From: Actinomycetota bacterium
Lineage (GTDB): Bacteria > Actinomycetota > Thermoleophilia > Gaiellales > Gaiellaceae
Direction: 5' to 3'
Length of the DNA stretch: 9,788 nt
Assembly: GCA_013695295.1 (NCBI GenBank)
Contig: JACDAS010000304.1
Coordinates: forward strand, 1 to 9,788
Shown: positions 1 to 6,377 of the stretch, piece after piece
Numbering within the stretch: position 1 is the first letter of the stretch
Layout: the number at the start of each line of letters is the position of its first letter
The notes under the pieces: model-generated
The model's input: only the letters and a program-made list of their open reading frames with translations
Told to the model about the DNA's origin: nothing
The model's database searches: none
Position numbers and translations under genes: made by a program

Positions 1-157
1 GGAAGAAGCGATCCGGGAACTCCTCGGCGAACGGGAGCACGTCGGTGTACTTCGAGAGGTCGGCCGAGAGCACGACCACGTCGTCCCGCCGCCTGCCGAG
101 GGCGAGGAGGGCTGCGGCAAACGGCGCGTCGACCTGCACCGGCGCGAGGACGCTCAC
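1..157 (-). CDS. Transketolase C-terminal-half subunit (pyrimidine-binding domain), partial at its 3' end
   Basis: Only the first 52 codons are in the window; the gene runs off the left edge. Translation from the GTG at 157 gives a protein whose residues 27-52 read VVVLSADLSKYTDVLPFAEE then FPDRFF. This is the opening of the pyrimidine-binding domain of transketolase C-terminal subunits, whose usual pattern is 'vVvLdADls-ks…F…FPdRFF', followed in the family by a G-x-AEQN catalytic motif that would lie outside. It differs from the E1 beta in this operon, whose start has a different pattern (GEDV). The GTG overlaps the TGA of the lipoyl gene by four bases (154-157), and a GAGGA sits about 7 bases before it, so translation is probably coupled. 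In split transketolases the TPP-binding N-half is a separate protein. No such gene lies directly upstream, so it must be beyond position 1 or elsewhere. A DXS-like or other E1 beta-like protein is the alternative. Confidence 0.8.
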   Translation of the reverse strand, partial: MSVLAPVQVDAPFAAALLALGRRRDDVVVLSADLSKYTDVLPFAEEFPDRFF

Positions 158-387
158 GGCTCGATCCTCACGACGACGTCGCCGACGTTGACGACGTCGC
201 CCTCCTTGACGAGCACTTCGCGGACGGTGCCGGCCGTGCCCGCCTCGACCTCGTAGTTCGCCTTCTCGGATTCGATCTCGACGACGATCTCCGAGCCGGC
301 GACGACCTGCCCGGGCGAGACGTGAACCTGGACGATGTCGACCTCAACCGTGGACATTCCCAGCTTCGGGATCTGCACGTCGATCAC
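154..387 (-). CDS. Free-standing lipoyl-domain carrier protein (77 aa)
   Basis: The whole protein is a single biotinyl/lipoyl-type hammerhead domain. It begins with IPKLGMS (residues 6-12), typical of E2 lipoyl domains. The modification site is Lys42 in IESEKANYEVEA, matching the E-[TS]-[DE]-K-A pattern of lipoyl rather than the MKM pattern of biotinyl domains. The second half has the symmetric turn KEGDVVNVGDVV (61-72). A full E2 would continue with a linker, a subunit-binding domain and a roughly 230-residue acyltransferase core; here a TGA follows at residue 78. The GTG start has a strong AGGAGG 7 bases upstream and overlaps the E1 beta stop (GTGA, 384-387). Its position directly after E1 alpha and beta indicates that it accepts the acyl group from that E1. 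The acyl acceptor and the reoxidising E3 are not in view. Identity as a lipoyl domain is clear; its partners are inferred. Confidence 0.93.
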   Translation of the reverse strand: MIDVQIPKLGMSTVEVDIVQVHVSPGQVVAGSEIVVEIESEKANYEVEAGTAGTVREVLVKEGDVVNVGDVVVRIEP

Positions 388-1358
388 GGGCGTGCCTCCT
401 CTCTCAGCGTTTGACGCACGGCGGTCGCGAGCTGGGCGCGCGACGGCAGCACCGCGCGCTCGAGGTCGACGGCGAACGGAACGACCGCGTCGGCGCGGGT
501 GACGCGCCGCGGCGGGGCGACGAGGGGCAGCTCCTCGGCCGCGGTGGCGACGATCTCCGCCGCGAAGCCGCAGGAGCGGTTCGCATCGTCGTAGACGACG
601 AGTCTGCCCGTGCGGGAAATCGACTCCGCGAGGAGCTCCCAGTCGAATGGGTACAGGGTGCGCGGATCGAACACCTCGACCGAGATCTCGCCCGCGACCT
701 CTTCGGCGAGCGCGAGCGCGTCGTGTACGAGATGCCCGACGGCGACGACCGTGACGTCGGTCCCCTCGCGGTGGATACGCCCCGAGCCGAGCGGCACGAC
801 GTAGGGATCGTCGGGTACCTCGTCGCGGACGCCGAGCACGGCCGCGGGGGCGAACACGACGACCGGGTCGTCGTCGCGGATGGCGGCGGCGAAGAGGCCG
901 TACGCGTCGTGGGCGGTCGCAGGGAGCACCGTCTTGACGCCCGCGTGGACGAAGTACGAGTACGGGTTGTCGGAGTGCTGGCCTGCGAGGCCGAGCCGGG
1001 CGCCGGAGCCGGGGACGAGATAGGTGACAGGCACCGACGCCTGGCCGCCCGTCATCAGCCGGAGCTTGTGCGCCTGATCCACGATCTGCTCGAACGCGAT
1101 GAACAGGAGCGCCGGTATCTGGAACTCGATGACAGCTCGACGGCCGACGAGCGCCGCGCCGGTGGCGAAGCCTGTGAACGCCTGTTCCGAGATGGGCGTG
1201 TCGAGGACGCGCTCCTCGCCGAACTCGGCAGCCAGGCCGCGAGAGACGCCGCGCAACGACTCCCGCACGTCCTCGCCGATCACGAAGACCGCCTCATCGT
1301 TCGCCAGCTCGTCCCGCAACGCTTTCGCGAGCGCCGCCTGGTAGCGGAGCATCGTCAC
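384..1358 (-). CDS. 2-oxoacid/acetoin dehydrogenase-type E1 component, beta subunit
   Basis: This 324-residue protein has the usual length and two-domain layout of AcoB/PdhB-type E1 beta. The pyrimidine-binding transketolase domain spans about residues 4-180, with IGED (27-30) and PISEQAF (55-61). Glu58 is the glutamate that activates the TPP aminopyrimidine in the family. AGQHSDN (125-131) carries the active-site-loop histidine (His128). The C-terminal transketolase domain spans about 190-315, with VEVFDPRTLYPFD (227-239) and the GFAAEI motif (264-269). It pairs with the E1 alpha directly upstream to form the alpha2-beta2 TPP enzyme, which decarboxylates a 2-oxoacid or cleaves an acyloin and acylates a lipoyl domain. 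GTG at 1358 overlaps the E1 alpha stop (GTGA). An ATG two codons further on is an alternative start. No strong Shine-Dalgarno is visible, so translational coupling is likely. The substrate cannot be read from the sequence. Confidence 0.95.
   Translation of the reverse strand: MTMLRYQAALAKALRDELANDEAVFVIGEDVRESLRGVSRGLAAEFGEERVLDTPISEQAFTGFATGAALVGRRAVIEFQIPALLFIAFEQIVDQAHKLRLMTGGQASVPVTYLVPGSGARLGLAGQHSDNPYSYFVHAGVKTVLPATAHDAYGLFAAAIRDDDPVVVFAPAAVLGVRDEVPDDPYVVPLGSGRIHREGTDVTVVAVGHLVHDALALAEEVAGEISVEVFDPRTLYPFDWELLAESISRTGRLVVYDDANRSCGFAAEIVATAAEELPLVAPPRRVTRADAVVPFAVDLERAVLPSRAQLATAVRQTLREEARP
388..400 (-). promoter_or_regulatory. Strong ribosome binding site of the lipoyl-domain gene
   Basis: On the minus strand AGGAGG (400 to 395) lies 7 bases before the GTG at 387, inside the last codons of the E1 beta gene. 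It is among the best Shine-Dalgarno matches in the window and fits a small carrier protein needed in excess over E1. Confidence 0.7.
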
Positions 1359-2311
1359 CGGGCCACGCCCCGCCGCGGCTCGAGAGCTGCGTAGTTGAAG
1401 GCGAGTGCGTCCTCGGCAAGGGGGCGCTCGCTCGCGCGGGCGAAGGCGAGGCTCTCGTCGAGCAGCGCCTCGACCTCCTGGTCGATCGCCGCCCGCTCGG
1501 CCGGCTCGAGCCTCGCGCCCGCGAGCTCCAGCGGGTCGCGCTCACGCCAGTGCGCGATCTCCTCGTCGGTGCGGTAGCCGAGCTTCATCGTCCGCTCGGC
1601 TGTGTGGTGGCCGAAGAAGCGGTACGTGCGGCATTCGACGAAGCTCGGCCCTTCGCCGGCGCGGGCGCGCGCAACTGCGCGACCGGCGCTCACGGCGACG
1701 GCCTCGACGTCCATGCCGTCCACCGCCTCGGCCGGCATCCCGTACGAGGCCGCTCGATCGACCATCGAGCCCGCCGTCGAATGCTCGGCGGAGAGCGTGA
1801 CCGCATAGCCGTTGTTCTCGCAAATGAAGACGAGCGGCAGTCGCCAGAGCGCGGCGAGGTTGAAGGTCTCGAGCAGGACGCCCTGATTGATGCCCCCGTC
1901 GCCGAAGAACGTGACGGCAATGCGGTCGGTGCCCGCCTCGCGGAACGCCCAGGCGGCGCCAGCGGCGTGAGGTGCGCCCGCGGCGACGATCCCGTTGGCA
2001 CCCAGGACGCCGATGCTGAGGTCGGCGATGTGCATCGAGCCACCCCGGGCCCGGTTCAGCCCGTCGACTCGGCCGAGCAGCTCTGCGAACATCCGCGAGA
2101 CGTCGGCTCCCTTCGCGATCAGGTGCCCGTGCCCGCGGTGGGTGCTCGTGATCGCGTCGTCGCGCCGGAGCACGGAGCAGACGCCGGTCGCCACCGCCTC
2201 CTGGCCGACGTACTCGTGGGTGACGCCTGCGATCTCGTTCGCGTTCACCAGGTCGACCGTCCGCTCCTCGAAGCGCCGGATCACCCGCATCGTGCGATAC
2301 AGCTCCTTCAT
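1355..2311 (-). CDS. 2-oxoacid/acetoin dehydrogenase-type E1 component, alpha subunit
   Basis: This 318-residue protein is the TPP-binding subunit of a heterotetrameric E1 and resembles AcoA more than PdhA. The TPP/magnesium motif starts with GDGGINQG (137-144) and ends with ENNGYA (165-170), the standard GDG-x(~26)-NN spacing. Other family blocks are THEYVGQEAVATG (31-43), STHRGHGHLIAKG (56-68) and GGSMHIAD (90-97), followed by GVLGANGIV (101-109). The region after the TPP motif, with the phosphorylation-loop equivalent GHHTAER (234-240), is also intact. Together with E1 beta it would make acyl-lipoyl from a 2-oxoacid, or from an acyloin as in acetoin dehydrogenase. The ATG at 2311 overlaps the hydroxyacid dehydrogenase stop (ATGA). 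No clear Shine-Dalgarno precedes it. The operon setting points to a keto intermediate derived from a sugar acid, or to pyruvate, rather than free acetoin; this is inference. Confidence 0.95.
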   Translation of the reverse strand: MKELYRTMRVIRRFEERTVDLVNANEIAGVTHEYVGQEAVATGVCSVLRRDDAITSTHRGHGHLIAKGADVSRMFAELLGRVDGLNRARGGSMHIADLSIGVLGANGIVAAGAPHAAGAAWAFREAGTDRIAVTFFGDGGINQGVLLETFNLAALWRLPLVFICENNGYAVTLSAEHSTAGSMVDRAASYGMPAEAVDGMDVEAVAVSAGRAVARARAGEGPSFVECRTYRFFGHHTAERTMKLGYRTDEEIAHWRERDPLELAGARLEPAERAAIDQEVEALLDESLAFARASERPLAEDALAFNYAALEPRRGVAR

Positions 2312-3249
2312 GCCGGCACGGGGTCGAGGGGCGTCTCACCGCGCAGGATGCGGAGGACGTCTGCGAGAGGCCGCTTGCGAACCTCGGCGAGAGCCTCCTC
2401 CGTGTAGGCGGCCGAGTGCGGTGTCAGGACTGCCGTCTCGCACGCGCGCAACGGATGGTCCTCGGGCAGCGGCTGCGTCTCGAAGACATCGATGCCGGCT
2501 CCGGCGAGCCGGCCCGACCGGAGGGCCGCAGCAAGAGCCGCTCCGTCCACGATCGGCCCTCGGCTCGTGTTCACCAGGATCGAGCCGGACCGCATCAGCG
2601 CAAGCTCGCGCTCACCGACGGAGCCGCGGGTCTCTGCGGTGAGCGGCGTGTGGACCGAGACGAGGTGCGCCTGGCGGAAGAGGTCGTCGCGCTCGACGAG
2701 ATCGACGTCGGCGTCGGTCACGAACGGGTCGTGCGCGATCACGCGCGTCCCGAGCGCGCGCGCCCGGGTCGCGACGGCGCGCGCGATGCGGCCGTAGCCG
2801 AGCAGGCCGAGCACGCTTCCGCGGAGGCGCTGCATCCGACCGAGATCCGCGTAGCTGGGCCAGGCGCCCGAGCGAACGGCGCGATCGGAGAGCGCCACCT
2901 TGCGTGCGACGCAGAGGAGGAGCGCCAGCGTGTGGTCGGAGACGTCGTCGATCCCGTAGTCGGGCACGTAGACGACCTCGATCTCCCGCGCGCGCGCGGC
3001 CGCGACATCGATGTTGTCGTAGCCGGTACCGCAGCGTGCGAGCACACGGCAGCCGTCGAGCCGAGCGACCTGCTCCACTGGGAGCTTCGCGTAGTAGACG
3101 AAGACCGCCGCCGCGCCGGCTGCCGCGGCCGCGAGGTCGTCGGGGTCGTGCCCCGCTAGCTCGACCAGCTCGTGGCCCGCGTCGGCAATCGCGCGCCGGT
3201 CTTCGTCGTCGAAGGGAAAGCGGTCGCTGTCGGTGAGGAGGAGCTTCAC
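2308..3249 (-). CDS. D-isomer-specific 2-hydroxyacid dehydrogenase (NAD-dependent, SerA/hydroxypyruvate reductase family)
   Basis: At 313 residues this is the normal length for the single-subunit family without regulatory domains. The N-terminal substrate domain includes RCGTGYDNID (72-81), the usual block just before the inter-domain crossover. The NAD-binding Rossmann domain has LLGYGRIARAVA (149-160), where the third glycine of GxGxxG is Ala156. Asp174 in AHDPF lies at the end of the second strand and favours NAD over NADP. The catalytic set is complete: Arg230 in NTSRGPIVD, Glu257 in DVFETQPL and His278 in TPHSA. GTG at 3249 overlaps the upstream stop (GTGA) and has AGGAG 6 bases before it. 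It would interconvert a 2-hydroxy and a 2-keto acid such as glyoxylate, hydroxypyruvate or a sugar-derived keto acid. The true substrate is not readable; 3-phosphoglycerate is less likely in this operon. Confidence 0.95.
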   Translation of the reverse strand: MKLLLTDSDRFPFDDEDRRAIADAGHELVELAGHDPDDLAAAAAGAAAVFVYYAKLPVEQVARLDGCRVLARCGTGYDNIDVAAARAREIEVVYVPDYGIDDVSDHTLALLLCVARKVALSDRAVRSGAWPSYADLGRMQRLRGSVLGLLGYGRIARAVATRARALGTRVIAHDPFVTDADVDLVERDDLFRQAHLVSVHTPLTAETRGSVGERELALMRSGSILVNTSRGPIVDGAALAAALRSGRLAGAGIDVFETQPLPEDHPLRACETAVLTPHSAAYTEEALAEVRKRPLADVLRILRGETPLDPVPA

Positions 3250-4436
3250 GAGCCGCTCCTGCGCACGACAGCGCCCTCGCGATCACGCACACCGGGAAGC
3301 AGTTCGAGTCCGAGCCCGGGACGATCTGAGATCTGGATGCCGCCGCCCACGATAACCGGCACGTCGGTCACGACGTCGTGGTACCACCCGGCGAGGAAAC
3401 CGCGCACGGTCTCCATCACCTTTGCGTTCGCGGTGTGCGCGCAGAGCTGAAGCGCGGCGGCGAGCGCAACCGGACCCACGCAGTCGTGGGGAACGAGGGG
3501 AAGGTGGTAGGCGTCGGCAAGGTCGGCAATCTTGCGCGCTTCGGAGAGACCGCCCGTCCAGACGACATCCACCATCACGAGGTGCGCCGCCTCCGCCTCG
3601 AGGATGTCGCGGTAGGCGCTCCGACCGATCAGCCGCTCGCTGACCGCCTGCGGCACGCGCGTCTCGCGTACGAGCCGGGCGAGGTCCCGCGCGCTCGCCG
3701 GCTGCATGATGTCCTCGACCCACGCCACCTCGAACGGCTCGAGGGCGCGGCAGATGCGAAGCGCAGCGTTCAGATCCCAGCGTGAGTGACCCTCGACCAT
3801 GACATCCATCCGCGGGCCTACGCGCTCCCGGATCTCCTCGATGCAGCGAAGACCCGCGCTGAGCGACGCAGGCGTGAGATCGTGACCAACGAGACCCATC
3901 GCCGACCAGCCCCCCGGGCCGGTGCCAAGCTCGCTCTCGATCTGCGGCGCGTACCTGTCCCAGGGCCACACCTTCATCGCCGCGACGCCCCCTTCGAGGA
4001 GTTCCTCGGCCAGATCGCCCGGCCGCGTCAGCATGGAGGTCGCGTCATCGAAGCCGCCCGCGTCAACGCACGTGTTGTAGACGCGGATCTCGTCGCGCGC
4101 CCGCCCACCGAGCAGCTCCGCGACCGAGAGTCCCGTCCGCTTCCCCTGCAGATCCCAGAGCGCGATGTCGAGGGCCGAAAACGCTCGCATCTCAGCCCCG
4201 GCCCAGCCGTAGAAGCTCGCACGGGAGAACAGCGTCTCAGCGATCATTCCGATTCGAGCGGCGTCCGTTCCCAGCAGAAGCGGCGCGGCCATGTCGTGGA
4301 TCACCGCCTCCACCGCCGTCGGCAGGTAGTACGTCTCGCCGAGCCCGACCAGGCCGTCCTCGTCCGCGACCTCCACCCAGAGGGCGTTCGGCTGCTCCAG
4401 CAGCCGTACCGTCCCGATCCACGCGATCCGGCTCAT
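3246..4436 (-). CDS. Enolase-superfamily enzyme, mandelate racemase subgroup (probable acid-sugar dehydratase), divergent paralogue
   Basis: This 396-residue protein has the enolase-superfamily layout: N-terminal capping domain (1-120) with GLVGLGETYY (28-37), then a (beta/alpha)7-beta barrel. Inferred metal ligands are Glu215 (VEGHSRW), Glu241 (WVEDIMQP) and Glu267 (VSERL). Their 26-residue spacing is that of E. coli galactonate dehydratase (D183/E209/E235, from memory). The His-Asp dyad is His317 (VPHDCVGPV) with Asp290 (MVDVVWTGG). His217 matches DgoD His185, and Glu342 (VMETVR) matches its Glu310. Lys155 lies in MKVWPWD, a variant of the second-strand Lys motif. The first metal ligand is Glu rather than the usual Asp. 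Reaction class inferred: dehydration of an aldonic or aldaric acid to a 2-keto-3-deoxy acid; epimerisation or racemisation is possible. ATG 4436 overlaps the SDR stop (ATGA). It is clearly different from the other family member at 5196-6377, so the two probably act on different substrates. Confidence 0.93.
   Translation of the reverse strand: MSRIAWIGTVRLLEQPNALWVEVADEDGLVGLGETYYLPTAVEAVIHDMAAPLLLGTDAARIGMIAETLFSRASFYGWAGAEMRAFSALDIALWDLQGKRTGLSVAELLGGRARDEIRVYNTCVDAGGFDDATSMLTRPGDLAEELLEGGVAAMKVWPWDRYAPQIESELGTGPGGWSAMGLVGHDLTPASLSAGLRCIEEIRERVGPRMDVMVEGHSRWDLNAALRICRALEPFEVAWVEDIMQPASARDLARLVRETRVPQAVSERLIGRSAYRDILEAEAAHLVMVDVVWTGGLSEARKIADLADAYHLPLVPHDCVGPVALAAALQLCAHTANAKVMETVRGFLAGWYHDVVTDVPVIVGGGIQISDRPGLGLELLPGVRDREGAVVRRSGS
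3250..3260 (-). promoter_or_regulatory. Ribosome binding site of the 2-hydroxyacid dehydrogenase gene
   Basis: AGGAG (3260 to 3256, minus strand) lies 6 bases before the GTG start at 3249 and supports this GTG as the start. It lies within the coding end of the upstream enolase-superfamily gene. Confidence 0.65.
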
Positions 4437-5203
4437 AACAGGGAGCCACCGTTCACCCGCAGGACGTGGCCCGTGACGAAAGTCGAGAGCGGGCTGAGCA
4501 GGAAGACGCAGCCGCCCGCGATCTCGTGCGGTTGTCCCAGCCGGTTGAACAGCGTGCGCGCGCCCGTCGCCGCCTTCTGCTCCGGCGATGCCGCCCCGAG
4601 CGCGGGTGTGTCGGTAGGCCCCGGAGAGATGGCGTTCACGCGCACGCCGTGGGGCGACACCTCACGCGCGAGAGACTTCGTCATTGCGATCACGCCCCCC
4701 TTGGCGGCGGCATAGTGCGCCGCGGGGCTGATGCTGCCGTATTCGCCCGCGGTCGAGGCGAAGTTGACGACCGAGCCGCGGCCACGAGCGATCATCCCGG
4801 GGAGAACGGCGCGGCAGGCGGAGAAGGCGGTGCCGAGATTCCCGGTCACCGTCGCCGCCCACGTCTCCGGCGTCACCTCGTTCCACGCCTGCGGGGCCCA
4901 CAGGCCCGCGCAGTTCACGATCCCGTCCACAGGCCCGAGCTCCGACTCGACCCAGCCGTGGAAGCCTTCGAACCCACCCCAGTCGGCGACATCGACCGCG
5001 CGTCCAACAGCGCCGACCTCCGCGCAGAGCGTGGCGACGCGACCCTCGTCGAGGTCGGTTGCGGCGAGCCGGGCGCCCGCCGCGACGAGCATTCGGGCGA
5101 TCGTGCTGCCGATCCCCCCGGTCGCGCCGGTCAGGATCACCGTCTGCCCTTCGAGCAGCGGCCCCGGCCCTGCCGCCGCCATCGCTGCGACCTCGTCACT
5201 CAA
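4433..5203 (-). CDS. Short-chain dehydrogenase/reductase (SDR, classical)
   Basis: A classical SDR of 256 residues (TTG start). The cofactor motif TGATGGIG is at 25-32 and Asp50 (AATDLD) at the end of strand beta-2 points to NAD. NCAG lies at 97-100. The catalytic Ser150 (NFAST), Tyr164 and Lys168 (HYAAAK) form the YxxxK triad, with Asn122 (GNLGT) as the fourth residue. After it comes VRVNAISPGPTDTP (187-200), and the C-terminus VLRVNGGSLL is family-typical. Start choice: TTG at 5203 has GGAGG five bases upstream and overlaps the previous stop by 8 bases. ATG at 5182, with GAGG eight bases upstream, would remove 7 residues and leave a 13-base gap. In this operon it could oxidise a sugar C1 (giving a lactone), another secondary alcohol of the sugar, or a 2-keto-3-deoxy acid. 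Substrate unknown. Confidence 0.92.
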   Translation of the reverse strand: MSDEVAAMAAAGPGPLLEGQTVILTGATGGIGSTIARMLVAAGARLAATDLDEGRVATLCAEVGAVGRAVDVADWGGFEGFHGWVESELGPVDGIVNCAGLWAPQAWNEVTPETWAATVTGNLGTAFSACRAVLPGMIARGRGSVVNFASTAGEYGSISPAAHYAAAKGGVIAMTKSLAREVSPHGVRVNAISPGPTDTPALGAASPEQKAATGARTLFNRLGQPHEIAGGCVFLLSPLSTFVTGHVLRVNGGSLL

Positions 5204-6377
5204 GGTGACCTCCGATCTGCTCGATCTGCCCGAGCCGCTGCTCCCAGCCGGCCTCATGCACGTTGAGATACGCGGCCGGATCGTAGGGATGCTCCAGGGC
5301 GATCTCGTCGACGAGCTCGAGCCCGATCCCCGGCGCTTCCGGAAGCGACAGCTCGCCGGTCTCCGGGTCGATCGCCGGGCACCAGGTCACGAGCTCGTGG
5401 GTCCAGGGCTCGTTGAACGGATCGAAGTGCTCCTGGATCAGGAAGTTGGGCACGAATGCAGCGAGCTGGAGGCAGACAGCCGTCGCCACGGGGCCACCGC
5501 TCTGATGCGGCGCGATCCAGGCGCCTGCGGCCTCGGCGAGGCGCGCAACGGTCAGCGTCGGCCCGATCCCCCCGAGCGACATCGGCTCCGGCTGCCAGAT
5601 GCCGACGCCTTCCTCCCGCGCCAGCGTGAAGAACTGCCCGACGAGATGGAACGTCTCCCCGGTCGCGACGCGGAGGCTCGTACCGCGCGCCACCTCCGCC
5701 GTGGGCGCCTCCCGCTCGCGGGTCGTCGGCTCCTCCCACCAGTAGACGTCGAGCCGCTCGAAGAGACGGGCGATACGCGCCGACTCGGCGGCGTTGAACC
5801 GTGCATGGACGTCGATGAGAATCGGGAACGCCGGACCGAGGTGGCCGCGGAGGGCGGACACGATGTCCACCGCAAGCGCAAGGTCGGTCGCTTCTGCAAA
5901 ACCCGCGGCCGTGCCGAACGGGTCGAGCTTGAGCGCCCGCAGGCCAGTCGCGAGCACGCGCTCGCTTGCCTCGACGAACGCCTCAGGCGTCCGCTCCGTC
6001 CGGTACCAGCCGTTCGCGTAGCCGAGCACGGAGTCACGTACGCGCCCGCCGAGCAGCGCGTGGACGGGAACGCCGAGCGACTTGCCGAGGATGTCCCAGC
6101 AGGCGATCTCGATCGCGGCGACTGCGGTCTTGTGGATGTGACCGCCGTCGTTCGAGACGCTCTCCGTCAGCCGGTTCGCGAGCGCGGTGACGTCGCGCGG
6201 GTCCTGGCCGACAGCGAGATGCTCGAGTTCGCGGACCGCCGTCTCGATCGTGCGCACGAACCCGTTGAGTGTGCCCTCACCGAGCCCCGTGGGGCCCTCG
6301 TCGGTGTGGACACGGACGAAGAGCCAGTTCTTCCAGCCGGCGCCGACGGGGATGGTCTCGATCCGCGTGATCCTCAC
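5196..6377 (-). CDS. Enolase-superfamily enzyme, mandelate racemase subgroup, galactonate dehydratase-like
   Basis: A 393-residue protein starting with GTG at 6377 (VRITRIETIPV), overlapping the permease stop (GTGA); the same frame stays open upstream but only as a shadow of the permease. The capping domain covers about 1-115 with GLGEG (31-35). Inferred barrel metal ligands are Asp189 (LIDVHARF), Glu215 (WWEEPTT) and Glu241 (ATGETFH), spaced 26 and 26. His191 and His291 (APHQSGGP) match the His185/His285 pair of E. coli DgoD and Glu316 (LIQEHF) its Glu310, all at a constant offset of six. Lys150-Leu-Asp152 (LKLDPFG) is on the second strand. The residue at the position of the His-partner Asp is Glu264 (WQPEPMSLGG). 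Likely role: magnesium-dependent dehydration of a sugar acid to its 2-keto-3-deoxy derivative. Which sugar acid cannot be read. The C-terminal tail (about 365-393) is rich in Gln/Glu and extends past the usual family end. Confidence 0.94.
   Translation of the reverse strand: MRITRIETIPVGAGWKNWLFVRVHTDEGPTGLGEGTLNGFVRTIETAVRELEHLAVGQDPRDVTALANRLTESVSNDGGHIHKTAVAAIEIACWDILGKSLGVPVHALLGGRVRDSVLGYANGWYRTERTPEAFVEASERVLATGLRALKLDPFGTAAGFAEATDLALAVDIVSALRGHLGPAFPILIDVHARFNAAESARIARLFERLDVYWWEEPTTREREAPTAEVARGTSLRVATGETFHLVGQFFTLAREEGVGIWQPEPMSLGGIGPTLTVARLAEAAGAWIAPHQSGGPVATAVCLQLAAFVPNFLIQEHFDPFNEPWTHELVTWCPAIDPETGELSLPEAPGIGLELVDEIALEHPYDPAAYLNVHEAGWEQRLGQIEQIGGHLE
5204..5213 (-). promoter_or_regulatory. 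Ribosome binding site supporting a TTG start of the SDR gene
   Basis: On the minus strand GGAGGT (5213 to 5208) lies 4 bases before TTG at 5203 (5 bases after GGAGG). It lies in the final codons of the enolase-superfamily gene. It favours the TTG over the downstream ATG at 5182, which has only GAGG, although its 8-base spacing is also workable. Confidence 0.5.

Noticed and set aside
154..387. The small protein as a biotin carrier (BCCP-like)
   Set aside because: The modification site context is ESEKAN, without the M-K-M of biotin carriers, and the neighbours are E1 subunits rather than carboxylases.
411..1394. A 327-codon open frame on the plus strand opposite E1 beta
   Set aside because: It lies fully antisense to a clear E1 beta gene, is rich in Arg, Gly, Asp and Glu with no family motif, and is the expected shadow of G/C-ending codons.
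1550..2407. A 285-codon plus-strand open frame opposite E1 alpha
   Set aside because: Same reason: the minus strand carries intact TPP motifs, while the plus-strand translation shows no motif and crosses the E1 alpha/dehydrogenase junction.
5196..5199. GTGA at the end of the first enolase-superfamily gene as a possible 4-base overlap start for the SDR
   Set aside because: The GTG at 5199 is out of frame with the SDR and reaches a stop soon after; the in-frame choices are TTG 5203 and ATG 5182.
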